Shown piece by piece: positions 53,101 to 63,387 of a stretch of DNA of 64,000 nucleotides. The DNA lies in assembly GCA_916610825.1 (NCBI GenBank), contig OU744447.1, positions 5,277,402-5,341,401 on the forward strand, written 5' to 3'. The DNA is from Haliclystus octoradiatus. Taxonomy: Eukaryota; Cnidaria; Staurozoa; Stauromedusae; Haliclystidae. Position numbers and translations under genes: made by a program. Numbering within the stretch: the first letter of the stretch is position 1; each line of letters begins with the position of its first letter. The notes under the pieces are model-generated. The model had not been told where the DNA came from. It did not search any database and was given only the letters and a program-made list of their open reading frames with translations.

Positions 53101-56009
53101 CAAACATCATGTAAGAAATTAAGGATTAGGCTAATACAGCGTCTTTGATGTATTTACCTCTGGGAAAATGTCGATGTAAGGTGAAGGAAATTTGTTTATT
53201 AATTCAGCACTGTAGATAAATAAATATATAGAAATTATAGGTCAGTAACTGGTCTAGTATGATCATACAATACATGAAATATAGACAATTAAAAAATGAT
53301 GTTTTGAAGAATAATTAGGCAGCGTTTTGATAGATTTACCTTCGGTATAAGTTTGATGGAATGAGCGGCGAAGGTAACATTGTTATTCGGTTTTTCAATT
53401 CAGCTGCAGATAAATAAGCTTGAATTCAAGATCATTAAAAGTATTATTATAAACATTAGTTAGTTTATACTGAACTATAGCAATGAGGTTGTAATATTTT
53501 ACCTGGCAGTCTCATTTATTTGACAGCGACACATCGAAGAAGTAGACATTTCGCTTTCAAAAACTGAGTCGAAAACATTAATTGAAATCTAATCTACAAT
53601 AAAGCAAACATAAGACTACCTCAGTATAAACAATCAGCAAGTATATATTTTCAATAGCTAAACTGTATTGAATTTTCAAGAGCATCTTACCTTTAAAAAT
53701 CCCGAGAGATATTGAACGATTATTTAAATTCCAACTTCATCAACACGGAAGCTCCAGAGCGGCCGTTATAAAAATGTGTTGTGAAACTTTCTGGCGCCTC
53801 TTTTCTGCAATTCAAACTGGGTGTGATATTGTTTACACACGTCTCCAATCGATCAAAAATACGTAGGTTGCCAAGCCGTAATTTTGCGACCTAGTCGGCA
53901 CTTATGACGTAAACACATGAAAATAGTTTTATAAAAGTGTTTGGGACCCTGACACGACGTTGAGGGACGTTGTATAGCTGTATAATTGTGACTGACCGCT
54001 GTGAAACCTTCCAGACTCACTGGGGACGTCCCCTGACCGTCAGTGTTTGCTGGGTTTACTGTTTAGTTTATTATTTAAGTTTGTAAATTATGTGCTATGT
54101 GATCTTGAAATCAGGTAGGGATGTGTGATTTATGTTTAGATATACTGCATGTTATCCTTTCCTGTGATCATAGCTGTGATTGTAATTTATAATGTAATGT
54201 TAACTTGTAAAGTCTGTCAGCTGACTGTGATATACCAGGTCAGCGGTGATTGTTATTATATAAAACAAAGTTTTTAGTCTTGTCAAGTGACTCGCGTTTG
54301 GAGTTCGTCGAGGGACCAGTGATATGTTATTTACTTGAATCAATTACTGTGTCGTTTATGTCTCCCTCACATCGATCATAGTCTTACAGTCTACCCTCTA
54401 AAAACCCTATAAAAAATCATGAACATTTATTTTTTTATGAGCAGCCTTATCAAAATTGGTCTATTTAATTTTCGTCGATTGGGTTTAACAGGAGAAGAGG
54501 GAACTTCCAGTAATTAATATGTCCCTCAATTTTGAGTGATAGTTCTATCCCCTAATATTTATATCAAATCAGAACTAGATATGATAGGCATCCAAGATAA
54601 GCATGTGACTATTATCAATGAGTCAAAATCATTAGATTACTAATATACAGTAGAAATTGTTTATAACGTCATATGTTTATAGCGTACCGAATTTCACTGA
54701 TCTTCCAGGTGAAATTTGGTATCTTTCTTCTTATTTGAAGTTTCCTACCCCTGCGAAAAACAGTTTAGGAGTTCATGAACAGTTTATGAACAGTTCCATG
54801 AACGTTAAATGGCTCCAATTTTCCTGAACTGTTCATGAACTGTTCATGAACAGTTCATGAACCCTCACAGACAGTTCATGAACAGTTCACGAGTTCATGA
54901 AAATTTGGGGCCATTTAACGTTCATGAACTGTTCATGAACTTTTGAACTGTTTTCGCAGGGGTAGGGGTGCCGTTATAAACAGTTTCTGCTGTATGTATT
55001 CAAAATGAAATATATTAGATGAATTATGCTTTTATCATCATCCAAATAGCATTACAGCAACACAGGTTATAACATTTACCTATATACAGTGGCCACCTGT
55101 ATATAGTGGTCACCATTGCAATGTCTAAAAGCTTTCTCTATTGAATCGATTTTGTATATAAAGGCCACCTGCATACATTGGTCGGCTTATCTACCTCTAA
55201 TAGCTGGCTGTTATAGACAGGTTTCACTGTAGATGAATTATGATTATATCATCAGTTATATACCAGTGTGGACAAATTTATTAAAGTCATGAACTATTTA
55301 TGAACCTTCATGAATACATTCATAAACATGTAAAAAGTTCATGAAAAGCTGGAATTATTGAAAATTCATAATCATATGGTTAATTTGCAAATTTTATAAA
55401 AGTGATAGGCCTACAAGAGCCCTCTCGATATTAGCAGAGTTGGCAAGAGAATTTACCCAACAAGGTGGCAGCTCCCCTGATCAGGGGGCTATACAGAGAA
55501 ATTTTTTGCAAAATGCCCAAAAAGGTAGCTTCGGCTTTCAAACTTAAAACCAATAATTGCAGGGAAAATTAAGATTAACAGGTTAGTAAGTGAAACAAAA
55601 AGTCACATCTGCCTTTTAGAAACATTTGACACAGTTTGCAGCTGCAGTCTCCTTGTGCAAGCTGGTAGTTGTAGAATTATAGGAAAATTTTCATTCCTGG
55701 GCCTAGCTGAGCTGAGCCTGCTGAGGCACAACTGCCATATTTTCCAGACCAGATCATGTTTAAAGAATTCTAAATGGAACTTACTTGCACAATTGCTTTA
55801 GCAGGATGGAAATCTGATATTGCAGCTCTATCTTTGAAATCTTGAATGATTCTTGCTTTTGAGATAATGATAAACGGCTCATCATCCGTCAATTGCTCTC
55901 CCGCCTTGCAAGCAAAAATCTCTTGAGTTTTACTCGTGAAGAATAGCGGGAAAATGTATTCTGGGACAGCCGCGTCTGCTTCATCACCTCCTCCGGGATC
56001 CTCTGGCAT
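20105..56009 (-). CDS. DNAI3: Axonemal dynein intermediate chain 3 (WDR63/IC140 type), 25 coding exons
   Basis: Intermediate chain of inner-arm dynein I1/f in motile cilia. Exons in coding order: 55785-56009, 50540-50644, 49889-50047, 48732-48890, 47630-47670, 46923-47039, 44963-45074, 43610-43688, 40905-41029, 40183-40272, 38635-38733, 37412-37537, 31143-31216, 30035-30158, 29132-29222, 28587-28708, 26677-26740, 25510-25640, 24162-24234, 24019-24076, 23850-23923, 22746-22837, 21247-21372, 20650-20703, 20105-20179. All phases chain to 864 aa (human about 890). Hallmarks in order: TSKTQEIF, AAISDFHP, SICRKRKEFG, EYQSFTDL, DDIQCFQFNPSDPNIIAAG, RYCAVSSVEGSH, ATKFFVGTE, EAWDLLD, VPWNLRHPSGHE. WD repeats fill roughly residues 320-780; the charged C-terminus ends SNNDD. 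Exon 16's acceptor is the least certain. The N-terminus is shorter than human's, so a further 5' exon is possible. Introns are full of transposons. Confidence 0.95.
21470..21597 (-). mobile_element. tRNA-derived SINE, family 1
   Basis: On the minus strand: a head with GTAGTGGCTAGGGCG (box A region) and CTCGGGTTCAATCCC (box B), then a tail with GGCGTCAGGAAGGGCATCCG and GCTATTAAACGCAC. The AAGGGCATCCGGC block resembles the conserved tail domain of SINEs in cephalopods and other marine animals. A second copy is at 39,313-39,437. Intron 22 of DNAI3. Confidence 0.75.
21893..22099. mobile_element. MITE family 'AAAGGAG', copy 2
   Basis: Starts TTAAAGGGGAAGAAATCAAC, ends near GTCCGGTCAATGTCTTCTTT, and matches 4,271-4,476 along its length. 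Ends have drifted more than in copy 1. Intron 22 of DNAI3. Confidence 0.65.
22227..22300 (+). mobile_element. SINE family 2 head, remnant
   Basis: CAGATGGCAGAAAAATCGAC, ATCTGATGATCTG and CTTCAAATCTCCTCT follow the order seen at 47,098 and 30,311. Only the tRNA-like head is left. Confidence 0.45.
25682..26432. mobile_element. TIR DNA element carrying a RecQ-like helicase fragment
   Basis: A near-perfect inverted repeat of about 38 bp bounds it: TTCGAGAACGTTAGGGTCTG and GTGTAATTTTGCATCAATC at the left, with the complement at 26,394-26,432. It lies 41 bp upstream (in gene orientation) of DNAI3 exon 18, close to its splice acceptor. The cargo is described in the next entry. Helicase-bearing TIR families such as Academ are known; assignment here is open. 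Confidence 0.8.
25731..26060 (+). pseudogene. RecQ-type ATP-dependent helicase fragment
   Basis: A 89-codon open frame shows the start of a RecQ-family helicase core: FGYENVHHDQKIEIGEFLKG (motif 0 with the conserved glutamine) followed by a Walker A motif GTGYGKS. Directly after the GKS the frame shifts by one base: IPLIVEEIRKQ and SLIVF continue in the next frame, matching what follows motif I in this family. No DEAH box or later motifs are present, so it cannot be a working helicase. It is cargo of the surrounding TIR element. Confidence 0.7.
27348..28363. mobile_element. TIR element 'GGGTTACCACAC', large copy with nested insert
   Basis: The left end AGGGTTACCACACACTTG, then GAATTCATATTTACTAA, is matched by the complement of the right end (AAGGGTTATCACACGCTTG, then GTATTCATATTTACTAA). 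The same ends bound the small element at 48,493-48,672. Most of the interior is a second element (27,484-28,283). Intron 16 of DNAI3. Confidence 0.7.
27484..28283. mobile_element. Nested TIR element 'AGGCACGGTACTCG'
   Basis: Ends read AGGCACGGTACTCGTCAATT and AACACC-like at the left; the complement of 28,225-28,283 gives AAGGCACGGTACTCGTCAAT and then AACACC. Inner GC-rich motifs (GGGCCGAGAT/ATCTCGGCCC, GGCACCGTGCC) form further hairpins. No transposase. Confidence 0.75.
29302..29980. mobile_element. GTTCATGAAC MITE, degenerate and enlarged
   Basis: Dense TTCATGAA-type words and spacers like GTTAAATGCC over nearly 700 bp, without clear CCCCTGCGAAAA ends. Looks like one or more old copies that expanded internally. 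Between DNAI3 exons 15 and 14. Confidence 0.55.
30311..30400 (+). mobile_element. SINE family 2 head
   Basis: TTAGCTCAGATGACAGAGTA, CTTCAGATCGGATCATA and GGCTCAAATCCCCTGAAG: a tRNA-like head of the long-arm (Leu/Ser) look with box B-like GGCTCAAATCC. Relatives at 38,835 and 47,098. Confidence 0.55.
30715..30895. mobile_element. GTTCATGAAC MITE, short worn copy
   Basis: Starts near TTGCGAAAACAATTCAGGAG, then repeated TTCATGAAC words and ACTTCATGAACTG. The right end is lost. Confidence 0.55.
31251..31381. mobile_element. GTTCATGAAC MITE, short worn copy
   Basis: CTCCCTTGCGAAACAATTTG at the left, GTTCATGAACAG in the middle and CACTGGGGTTGCAGG at the right. Lies just beyond DNAI3 exon 13. Confidence 0.5.
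31537..31662. repeat. (GTAT)n microsatellite, about 31 units
   Basis: Uninterrupted GTAT repeat. On the minus strand it reads (CATA)n and follows AATAAA, so it looks like the 3' tail of the minus-strand LINE next to it. Confidence 0.95.
31663..31985 (-). mobile_element. LINE 3' end (L2/CR1-like), minus strand
   Basis: On the minus strand, IALWNNLSSEPVESNSIYAF is the characteristic last block of L2/CR1 reverse transcriptase proteins. A 3' untranslated stretch ends TTTGACAAATAAAC and then the (CATA)n tail. It is 5'-truncated at about 31,985, where a plus-strand LINE begins. Confidence 0.65.
31986..32401 (+). mobile_element. LINE fragment, plus strand (part 1)
   Basis: LIKDIRLVEKVQRRFTKA followed by a worn TTRGRLLRIYQQ segment is typical of the C-terminal third of CR1/Jockey-like ORF2. 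Stops are present. The fragment is interrupted at its 3' side by the LTR element and continues at 36,765. Confidence 0.65.
32402..32560 (-). repeat. 3' LTR of the Ty3/gypsy element
   Basis: 159 bp, TG...CA ends on the coding strand, read as identical to 36,602-36,760. Confidence 0.93.
32701..36534 (-). CDS. Gag-pol polyprotein of the Ty3/gypsy element
   Basis: One 1,277-residue frame. In order: a gag region, two zinc knuckles around residues 205-240 (CKYCGRSHAVGRC and a second Cys/His cluster), a retropepsin-like segment near 310-330, reverse transcriptase at about 440-640 with YIDDI, RNase H at about 690-830 (SDASPHGLGAVL) and integrase at about 940-1,150 with an H2C2 finger and the NGSQFTS and NGMVERFH blocks. 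The order PR-RT-RH-IN places it in Ty3/gypsy; gag and pol are fused in one frame. Clade is uncertain (Mag/CsRN1-like is a guess). It belongs to the element, not to the host. Confidence 0.93.
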   Translation of the reverse strand: MATFRGRLPPEFNPGQRDAYDRFTKWKFGFQTYMTATDLALQSEAKKLAILYNIAGEEFRQFTKKNCTFNLADNTETVTNVLKGITKILKPQRRHLDYRCKLFDCRQSEDEPIHEYLQQLRNLYDETGYTDRTLTGDMLMRDLLVRGVRNEDAKRLLLQQDFDSLTIDECTKLVSSYETVNRSDAVKTEIIAATIANNTKIIDSCKYCGRSHAVGRCPAYGKSCSSCGLRNHFHSVCQRSKYANDSVNKTRTPSQHKVSVRRKSHRSDKSAALDNEDNTSSSNESEISFALTSAQPGERAYVHLFVNGDPLKFLIDPGSTATMLPVEYLKKGQEFKMLTDTFVKPWNSKKIPIIAEGKIKVSASSSDKAILIKAKCIKKLKCPLLSYSDYLLLGGQPLQLPEAYDVSVSAVDETLGNIGVATINVKSNVTPIVQGARKLAFRLHKPVEKEIEKMVKADILERVTGPSKWLSPIVVAWRKNGNVRLCGDFRRLNEAVQRERYAIPNADSFFAKMSGSKYFSCLDLESGFHQIKLDADSSELTTISTHIGNYKFKRLPFGVSSAPELFQRVMSDHLVDLPGCLVYIDDIIIFGKDRTEHDARLNAVLRRLKSIGAKLNKKKCKFAQEQLLYLGHTISAAGLAPDLTKITEALALQPPKSVTEARRLLGMLNYLQKFLPSLSNNLKAIRDILKGSYDQSAIDNCWDKMKDDLRCAATTSFAFYDCNATTAVLSDASPHGLGAVLMQLHNNEWKPVLCASRSLTSTEQKYSQMERELLSIVFGATRFRQFILGGPVQFWTDHKPLESIWKKPFDDVAPRLQRMLMRLASFGGTICYKPAREQMNTLADTLSRSPIADDTTELSTKDYSEIASVVLDDATQFLTPEFVSIKEVSRETAASNALSLVINCLETSNWSNLPENLDCYFKERYSLSVSSQPRLLLRGSQIVIPSTLRERVIYSAHDSHVGLKSTLSNLSSVWWPGLTKEVKTIIEHCEQCKEFDERWPNTELKPSDVLPPWHTLAMDIFHVDGKPYLSIVDYGSRYPEVFSIKREKTPDILDALESVFCSHGPCLEIMSDNGSQFTSKKFKSFLSSWGVTIRHSAPRYPRSNGMVERFHRTFKRRWSRCDDLSNNQRLRHVLFIMRTSHHRMIGTSPLHALTGRRPITAIPALFSSKAVNVDSQLKAKLAMKKYHDSGNNISNVPIPNDGERVLFRHGNNNVRGIAVSSSEDRTTISTDSGQQLVRARSHVRPTSRFNNNDNVHTRSGRVSKPPVRFDPSDPSTH
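36602..36760 (-). repeat. 5' LTR of the Ty3/gypsy element
   Basis: 159 bp, read as identical to 32,402-32,560. Transcription of the element should start here on the minus strand. Confidence 0.93.
36765..36859 (+). mobile_element. LINE fragment, plus strand (part 2, 3' tail)
   Basis: ATATATATTTGGCAACTAAA runs into an (AAAT)n tail at about 36,835-36,859. This looks like the 3' end of the LINE begun at 31,986, so the LTR element landed in its 3' untranslated region. Confidence 0.55.
37141..37346. mobile_element. GTTCATGAAC MITE
   Basis: CCCCTGCGAGAAACAGTTCA at the left; CATGAACTCCTGATTTGTTT and ACAGGG at the right. Just outside DNAI3 exon 12. Confidence 0.75.
38835..39235 (+). mobile_element. 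SINE family 2 with internally duplicated tail
   Basis: Head: CAAATGGCAGGAAAACCGAA, CATCAGATCTGATAATATCT. Body: GGCTGAGATCGACAAAGAGC and ATAGAGGAGTGGTATGGG. The body then repeats once more from about 39,110 (GTGAGATCAGCAAAAAGC, ATAGAGGAGTGATAAGGG). A (CAT)n run lies at 38,940-38,965. Intron 10 of DNAI3. Confidence 0.6.
39313..39437 (-). mobile_element. tRNA-derived SINE, family 1, second copy
   Basis: Same block order as 21,470-21,597 with a few changes (CAGGGTCAATCCCTGTCC at box B; GGAAGGGCATCCGGCTATTA in the tail). Same orientation as DNAI3. Confidence 0.75.
39522..39738. mobile_element. GTTCATGAAC MITE, near-complete copy
   Basis: 217 bp, flanked by TA on both sides. Starts CTCCTGCGAAAAACAGTTCA, ends GAACTGTTTTCGCAGGGG. 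Middle: GAACCCTCACAGACAGTTC between the arms. Arms are complementary almost throughout. Confidence 0.9.
40340..40735. mobile_element. MITE family 'AAAGGAG', copy 3, split by another MITE
   Basis: TTTAAAGGAGCAACA lies at 40,340; the rest, from TTGACCAGCGGTCACTATG to about 40,735, resumes after the GTTCATGAAC copy at 40,354-40,570. Interior matches the complement of 4,271-4,476. The far end has been replaced by another GTTCATGAAC fragment. Confidence 0.7.
40354..40570. mobile_element. GTTCATGAAC MITE inside an 'AAAGGAG' MITE
   Basis: TCCCTGCGAAAAATAGTTCA at the left and CTGAACTGTTATCGCAAGGG at the right. Same 217-bp length as 39,522-39,738. Confidence 0.85.
40738..40845. mobile_element. GTTCATGAAC MITE, half copy
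   Basis: TTATGAACAGTTCATGAACA through GGGGCAATTTAACGTTCATG to TGAACTGTTTTTTTGCAAG. Lacks a clear left end. Confidence 0.6.
41538..43304. mobile_element. GTTCATGAAC MITE grown to 1.8 kb
   Basis: The left end CCCTGTGAAAAACAGTTCAT and right end TTTCCACAGGG are those of the family, but the middle is replaced by an 80-bp tandem array. No coding capacity. Intron 8 of DNAI3. Confidence 0.75.
41940..43219. repeat. 80-bp minisatellite, about 16 units, made of MITE sequence
   Basis: The boundary word CCGTAAAGTT (or a variant) recurs at 42,020, 42,100, 42,180, 42,260 and so on to 43,219, with one 79-bp step near 42,860. Each unit holds GTTCATGAACTGTTCATGAA, then CATTTGAAGAGGCTCATG, TTTTGATTAATAATG and ACAGTTCATGAATTA. 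Several units differ only at one or two sites (for example TTCGTG, GATATA). Confidence 0.93.
43748..43941. mobile_element. GTTCATGAAC MITE
   Basis: CTCTAAGGAAAAACAGTTCA at the left; TTGAACCGGTTTTCGCAGGG at the right. Between DNAI3 exons 8 and 7. A further worn fragment sits at 43,455-43,580. Confidence 0.7.
44382..44500. mobile_element. GTTCATGAAC MITE, worn copy
   Basis: TCCCCTATAAAAAACAGTTT, then TTAACAGTTCATAAACTGT and AAACGTTAAATGGAAG. The right half is lost. Confidence 0.55.
47098..47460 (+). mobile_element. SINE family 2, longest copy
   Basis: Head TTCAGATGGCAGAGAAACCA and GATTCAAATCCCCTGAAGG (box B-like GATTCAAATCC). Body: GTCGCGGTCGAGATCAATAA and GAGGATTGGTACGGGTGCC, ending near ATCGTCTCAATTACTTC. 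Intron 5 to 6 region of DNAI3. Confidence 0.65.
48493..48672. mobile_element. Small MITE with 'GGGTTATCACAC' ends
   Basis: 180 bp. AAAGGGTTATCACACACTTT and TGTATTCATATTTACTATA at the left, complement of AAAGGGTTACCACACACTTC and TGTATTCATATATACTACA at the right. Same ends as the 1-kb element at 27,348-28,363. Confidence 0.85.
49215..49350. mobile_element. GTTCATGAAC MITE, worn copy
   Basis: AATGCTCATGAACCGTTG, GTTCATGAACAGTTTAGG and TTTTTTTGAAGGG. Short and incomplete. Confidence 0.45.
50280..50520. mobile_element. GTTCATGAAC MITE, worn copy
   Basis: Scattered AGTTCATGA words from CAGCTCATGAATAAATAATG to ATGAACTGTTCACACAGG. A short tandem duplication of TTTTCCGGTATAACCGTACG lies just to its left at about 50,217-50,262. 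Confidence 0.5.
50854..51048. mobile_element. GTTCATGAAC MITE
   Basis: 195 bp with TA on each side; CCCCTGTGAAAAACAGTTCA to CTGAACTATTTTTGCAGGGG. Confidence 0.88.
51909..52167. mobile_element. GTTCATGAAC MITE, extended copy
   Basis: 259 bp with TA on each side; CCCCTGTGAAAAACAGTTCA to CTGAACTGTTTTCGCAGGGG. Extra 10-bp GTTCATGAAC steps lengthen the left arm. Confidence 0.9.
52311..54054. mobile_element. TIR element 'CCCAGCAAACAC', 1.74 kb
   Basis: Exact 12-bp ends CCCAGCAAACAC...GTGTTTGCTGGG, then related subterminal GACGTCC-rich DNA (GGAGACGTCCCTGCAACGTC at the left, GGGGACGTCCCCTGACCGTC at the right). A TT on each side could be the target duplication. No transposase recognised. The minus strand holds exon-like pieces (next entry). 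It lies in DNAI3 intron 1. Confidence 0.75.
53158..53515 (-). CDS. Possible micro-exon gene inside the 'CCCAGCAAACAC' element
   Basis: Three minus-strand pieces join with GT-AG borders and matching phases: 53,503-53,515 (ATG, MRLP), 53,340-53,403 and 53,158-53,209. The last two encode related peptides, AELKNRITMLPSPLIP and AELINKFPSPYIDIFPE, and have similar flanking introns (both acceptors follow TTTATCT, both donors are GTAAAT). A further donor-like GTAAGA lies at about 53,690. The next likely acceptor gives a stop at once, so the product would be about 45 aa. No homology recognised. Could be chance; the repeated motif is the main argument. Confidence 0.3.
54648..54992. mobile_element. Pogo/Tigger-like MITE split by a GTTCATGAAC MITE
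   Basis: TA, then CAGTAGAAATTGTTTATAAC at the left; GTTATAAACAGTTTCTGCTG, then TA at the right. Without the insert (54,748-54,962) it is about 130 bp. CAG...CTG ends and TA targets are typical of pogo/Tigger. Confidence 0.75.
54748..54962. mobile_element. GTTCATGAAC MITE, near-complete copy
   Basis: 215 bp with TA on each side; CCCCTGCGAAAAACAGTTTA to TTGAACTGTTTTCGCAGGGG. Inserted in the pogo-like MITE. Confidence 0.92.
55087..55231. mobile_element. Short TA-flanked MITE 'CAGTGGCCACCTGTATATAG'
   Basis: TA then CAGTGGCCACCTGTATATAG at the left; CTGTTATAGACAGGTTTCACTG then TA at the right. The same GTGACC/TATAAAGG words recur at 60,890-61,045 in ALKBH7 intron 4. Confidence 0.55.
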
Positions 56010-56522
56010 GCCGAGGAAAAGAAAATCTCACTATTTAATCCAGAAATGAATAGGAATTCAAGTTTCAAATCTCCCGTGAAACATAAATCCAAGAAAGTTA
56101 AACTTTTAAAACTTTGCTATGCTGAAAGTTGAAATGTCAATCAACCTTTAGCCATGTGGGTAACTATGGTAACTGTCAACTGATATGAAAGCAACTCTGG
56201 ATATTATAATCTCGACCTTCTGATATGATAAGACTATTTAAATAGCCAATAAATATGATCTTCGTACTTATTTGTAGTTACTTTCAAGCATAAATAATAA
56301 TAAATACTTTTCAAATGTTTAAATACTATTGAAAATTTGAATTTGGAAATGCACAACTAATCAACAAAAATGTAAATATTGAAGCCTCTTTCGTATTTTT
56401 TGAAGTTTGGATTAAGAGGTTATTTAAAAAGGACTGAAAAATCGTGAATAAATCGTAGAAGATAGATTGAAGAAAACGACTATTATATCAATTGATTTAC
56501 TGGACATTCAAATGTTTACGAA
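56010..56522. promoter_or_regulatory. Shared head-to-head promoter region of DNAI3 and ALKBH7
   Basis: 513 bp separate the two start codons, so both 5' untranslated regions and core promoters should lie here unless there are distant upstream exons. No TATA box is obvious for either. It is free of the MITEs that fill the surrounding introns. Confidence 0.7.
56160..56173 (-). promoter_or_regulatory. RFX X-box-like motif
   Basis: GTTACCATAGTTAC on the minus strand, 151 bp before the DNAI3 start codon. It fits the X-box form GTNRCC-AT-RGYAAC except for one base in the second half. RFX factors drive many ciliary genes. Confidence 0.5.
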
Positions 56523-61222
<4,700 letters not shown>

Positions 61223-61232
61223 TAAATCATAA

Positions 61233-61238
61233 AATAAA
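61233..61238 (+). promoter_or_regulatory. Polyadenylation signal of ALKBH7
   Basis: AATAAA 11 bp past the stop codon, with further AT-rich sequence behind it. A later signal may be the one used. Confidence 0.4.
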
Positions 61239-62429
61239 ATAGAAAGAAGGAAAGAAATCTAGGGATAAATTAAATGACGTATAGATAAATATTATTGTAT
61301 TTATTGGGAGTAATAAAACCTTCAAAATATATAATCAGATATCTGAACATAGAATTATGTGTTGGTTGTATATTCCAGAAATTCAATCGGATTCTTATTA
61401 TCAGATATTATGGAAACTCATAATTGTATGTTCTAGATAATTACCGTAATTAAATCTGATTTTGATTATCAGATATGTATAAAAATAGAATTTTTAAATG
61501 ATTCGCTGTTTATATAGTTTATATATCTTGCGTTAGATAATAGCAAAACATTGACGATGACAGAACTAAATATGATGCAAATTTATGCATGTTATAATTA
61601 TATGCTAATAAATTAGCATAATAAATTATGAACTTTAATATAATTAAATATGTTTTCAGTAAACGCTTGAGGTCGGATAATTGATAATATTAACTGGAGG
61701 ATATACTTCCTGTGTTGTAGTAAAATATTAAGGAAATTTCATAATACAGTATATAGATGCAAACAATTTTCTTCTGAAATAAATAAAACCATAATTAATG
61801 TATATACGATGTTTATATACGATGTTTATATAATCATGCTAAGACAACAATGTTGCCTGCGTAATTATCATTCTATTCTTGATTCTATCATTCTCCAATC
61901 ACAATTTCTATAAATAAAAATTAACTGATGTCCGTGAATGGAATACCGTCCCAGAAGCATTGAAACTAATATCTAGATTAGATGTCTTCAAAAATAATAA
62001 CAATTTAGCAGCTATAAATACACACAGAATACAGTATTCCTGTTCGTAAAACAAGACAATATTTTTCAAAATTTACACATATTTTAATGATAAACGAAGG
62101 TTTAAATGCAAACAAATATTTTGTGTTTTCGTTATTTCTATTTCTATATCAGACATATCAAAATTCCAGACGAGTATAGACATAACTAGGCGGAGCGAGT
62201 CGATATGGCACGTGCGTCGTATTTTGAGCGAAAATAATGCAGGCGTATTTAATTCAAGCATTATTTACGCCCAAAATACGTAATATATAGAAAATATATA
62301 TATAGAATTTGAAGTAAAGAGTAAACGTTGTAAAAACGCTGTAAAGTTATACAGAATTTGAGCATTTTTTATTTGTATAGTAAGTTTCTGGTAGAATACA
62401 GTAGTGATAAGCAGCCACGGGCACGACAG
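61239..62429. other. Intergenic stretch, nothing recognised
   Basis: Very AT-rich, with repeated ATCAGATAT words at 61,335-61,475 and simple TATA runs. No exon seen. Confidence 0.35.
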
Positions 62430-62620
62430 TAAATTCCAAGGGGTGTGGCCCCACCCAAAAACAAGTTTTCGACTCATATTCCGAGTAAGTTTTAAACAAA
62501 AAAATGCAAAATGGTACAATTTTGAGGTATTGAAGTACTAGCTGAAGCTACCAAATATGCAAATTTTGAACCTTTTTTCGGGCAAAATGCTCATTTTGTC
62601 GGGCGAAATTTGTTATATAA
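62430..62620 (-). repeat. Dispersed repeat, shared with 14,520-14,735
   Basis: See 14,520. On the minus strand: TTTGCATATTTGGTAGCTTC at the start, TGGGTGGGGCCACACC at the end. Confidence 0.5.
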
Positions 62621-63387
62621 AACTTGCTTTTAACAGTATAAGATAGGATAAGATAAGATAAGAAATATTTGCATAACAATAGAATTGCCATGCAAGGCAG
62701 AAGCTATCTAAAACTTTTATGATTAATTATACCGCTTATGTACACAGCCTGTACTAAATGTATAAATGTATAATATATACGAATTTTTAGCAATAAGCTA
62801 CCAGATCTATACTTGATTATTTGAAATTTTATATAATAAATGTAGATTGGTTTTTTTCCTACGGTTTTTCGTCCACCACGAAAATGGGCTCCATCCAGGT
62901 TTACTTATAGGCTATACGATAGGGCGAATGTATATACAATACGCGGAGTATACATAAATTTTCGGTTGCGTGATGTACACATACAATTGAAAATGAGGTA
63001 AAATATAGAGAACACTTTTGATGCTAAATAGGAGCAGTGTCTGTTTCACTCAATTCAGATCTGACTTCATATAAACATCAATATCTCTAATCACTTATTA
63101 CATAATACATAATCGAAAATTGCAATGAATTACCAAATTAAGTTGAGCAGCACTTTTCAAGTGTGATGTTTTGTCTTTTTGAATTTGAAAAACATTAAAT
63201 TTCGTTCATCTGGCTTTGCTCTACTGTAGTCTTATAAATCTAGAATAGCAGTGTACAGTATAGTCGGACCCTGACTGAGGATTTGAGAAAATATATACTG
63301 CTTGTTGCTGGGGCTTGTCGTATTAAAAAGATTATGAATAAGTATGTATATCCTTTCGGTAGACAGAAAAACAGACACTGCATTGTT
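62621..63387. other. Intergenic stretch, nothing recognised
   Basis: AT-rich, with a short GATAAGATAA run near 62,640. No exon or repeat family identified. Confidence 0.35.
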
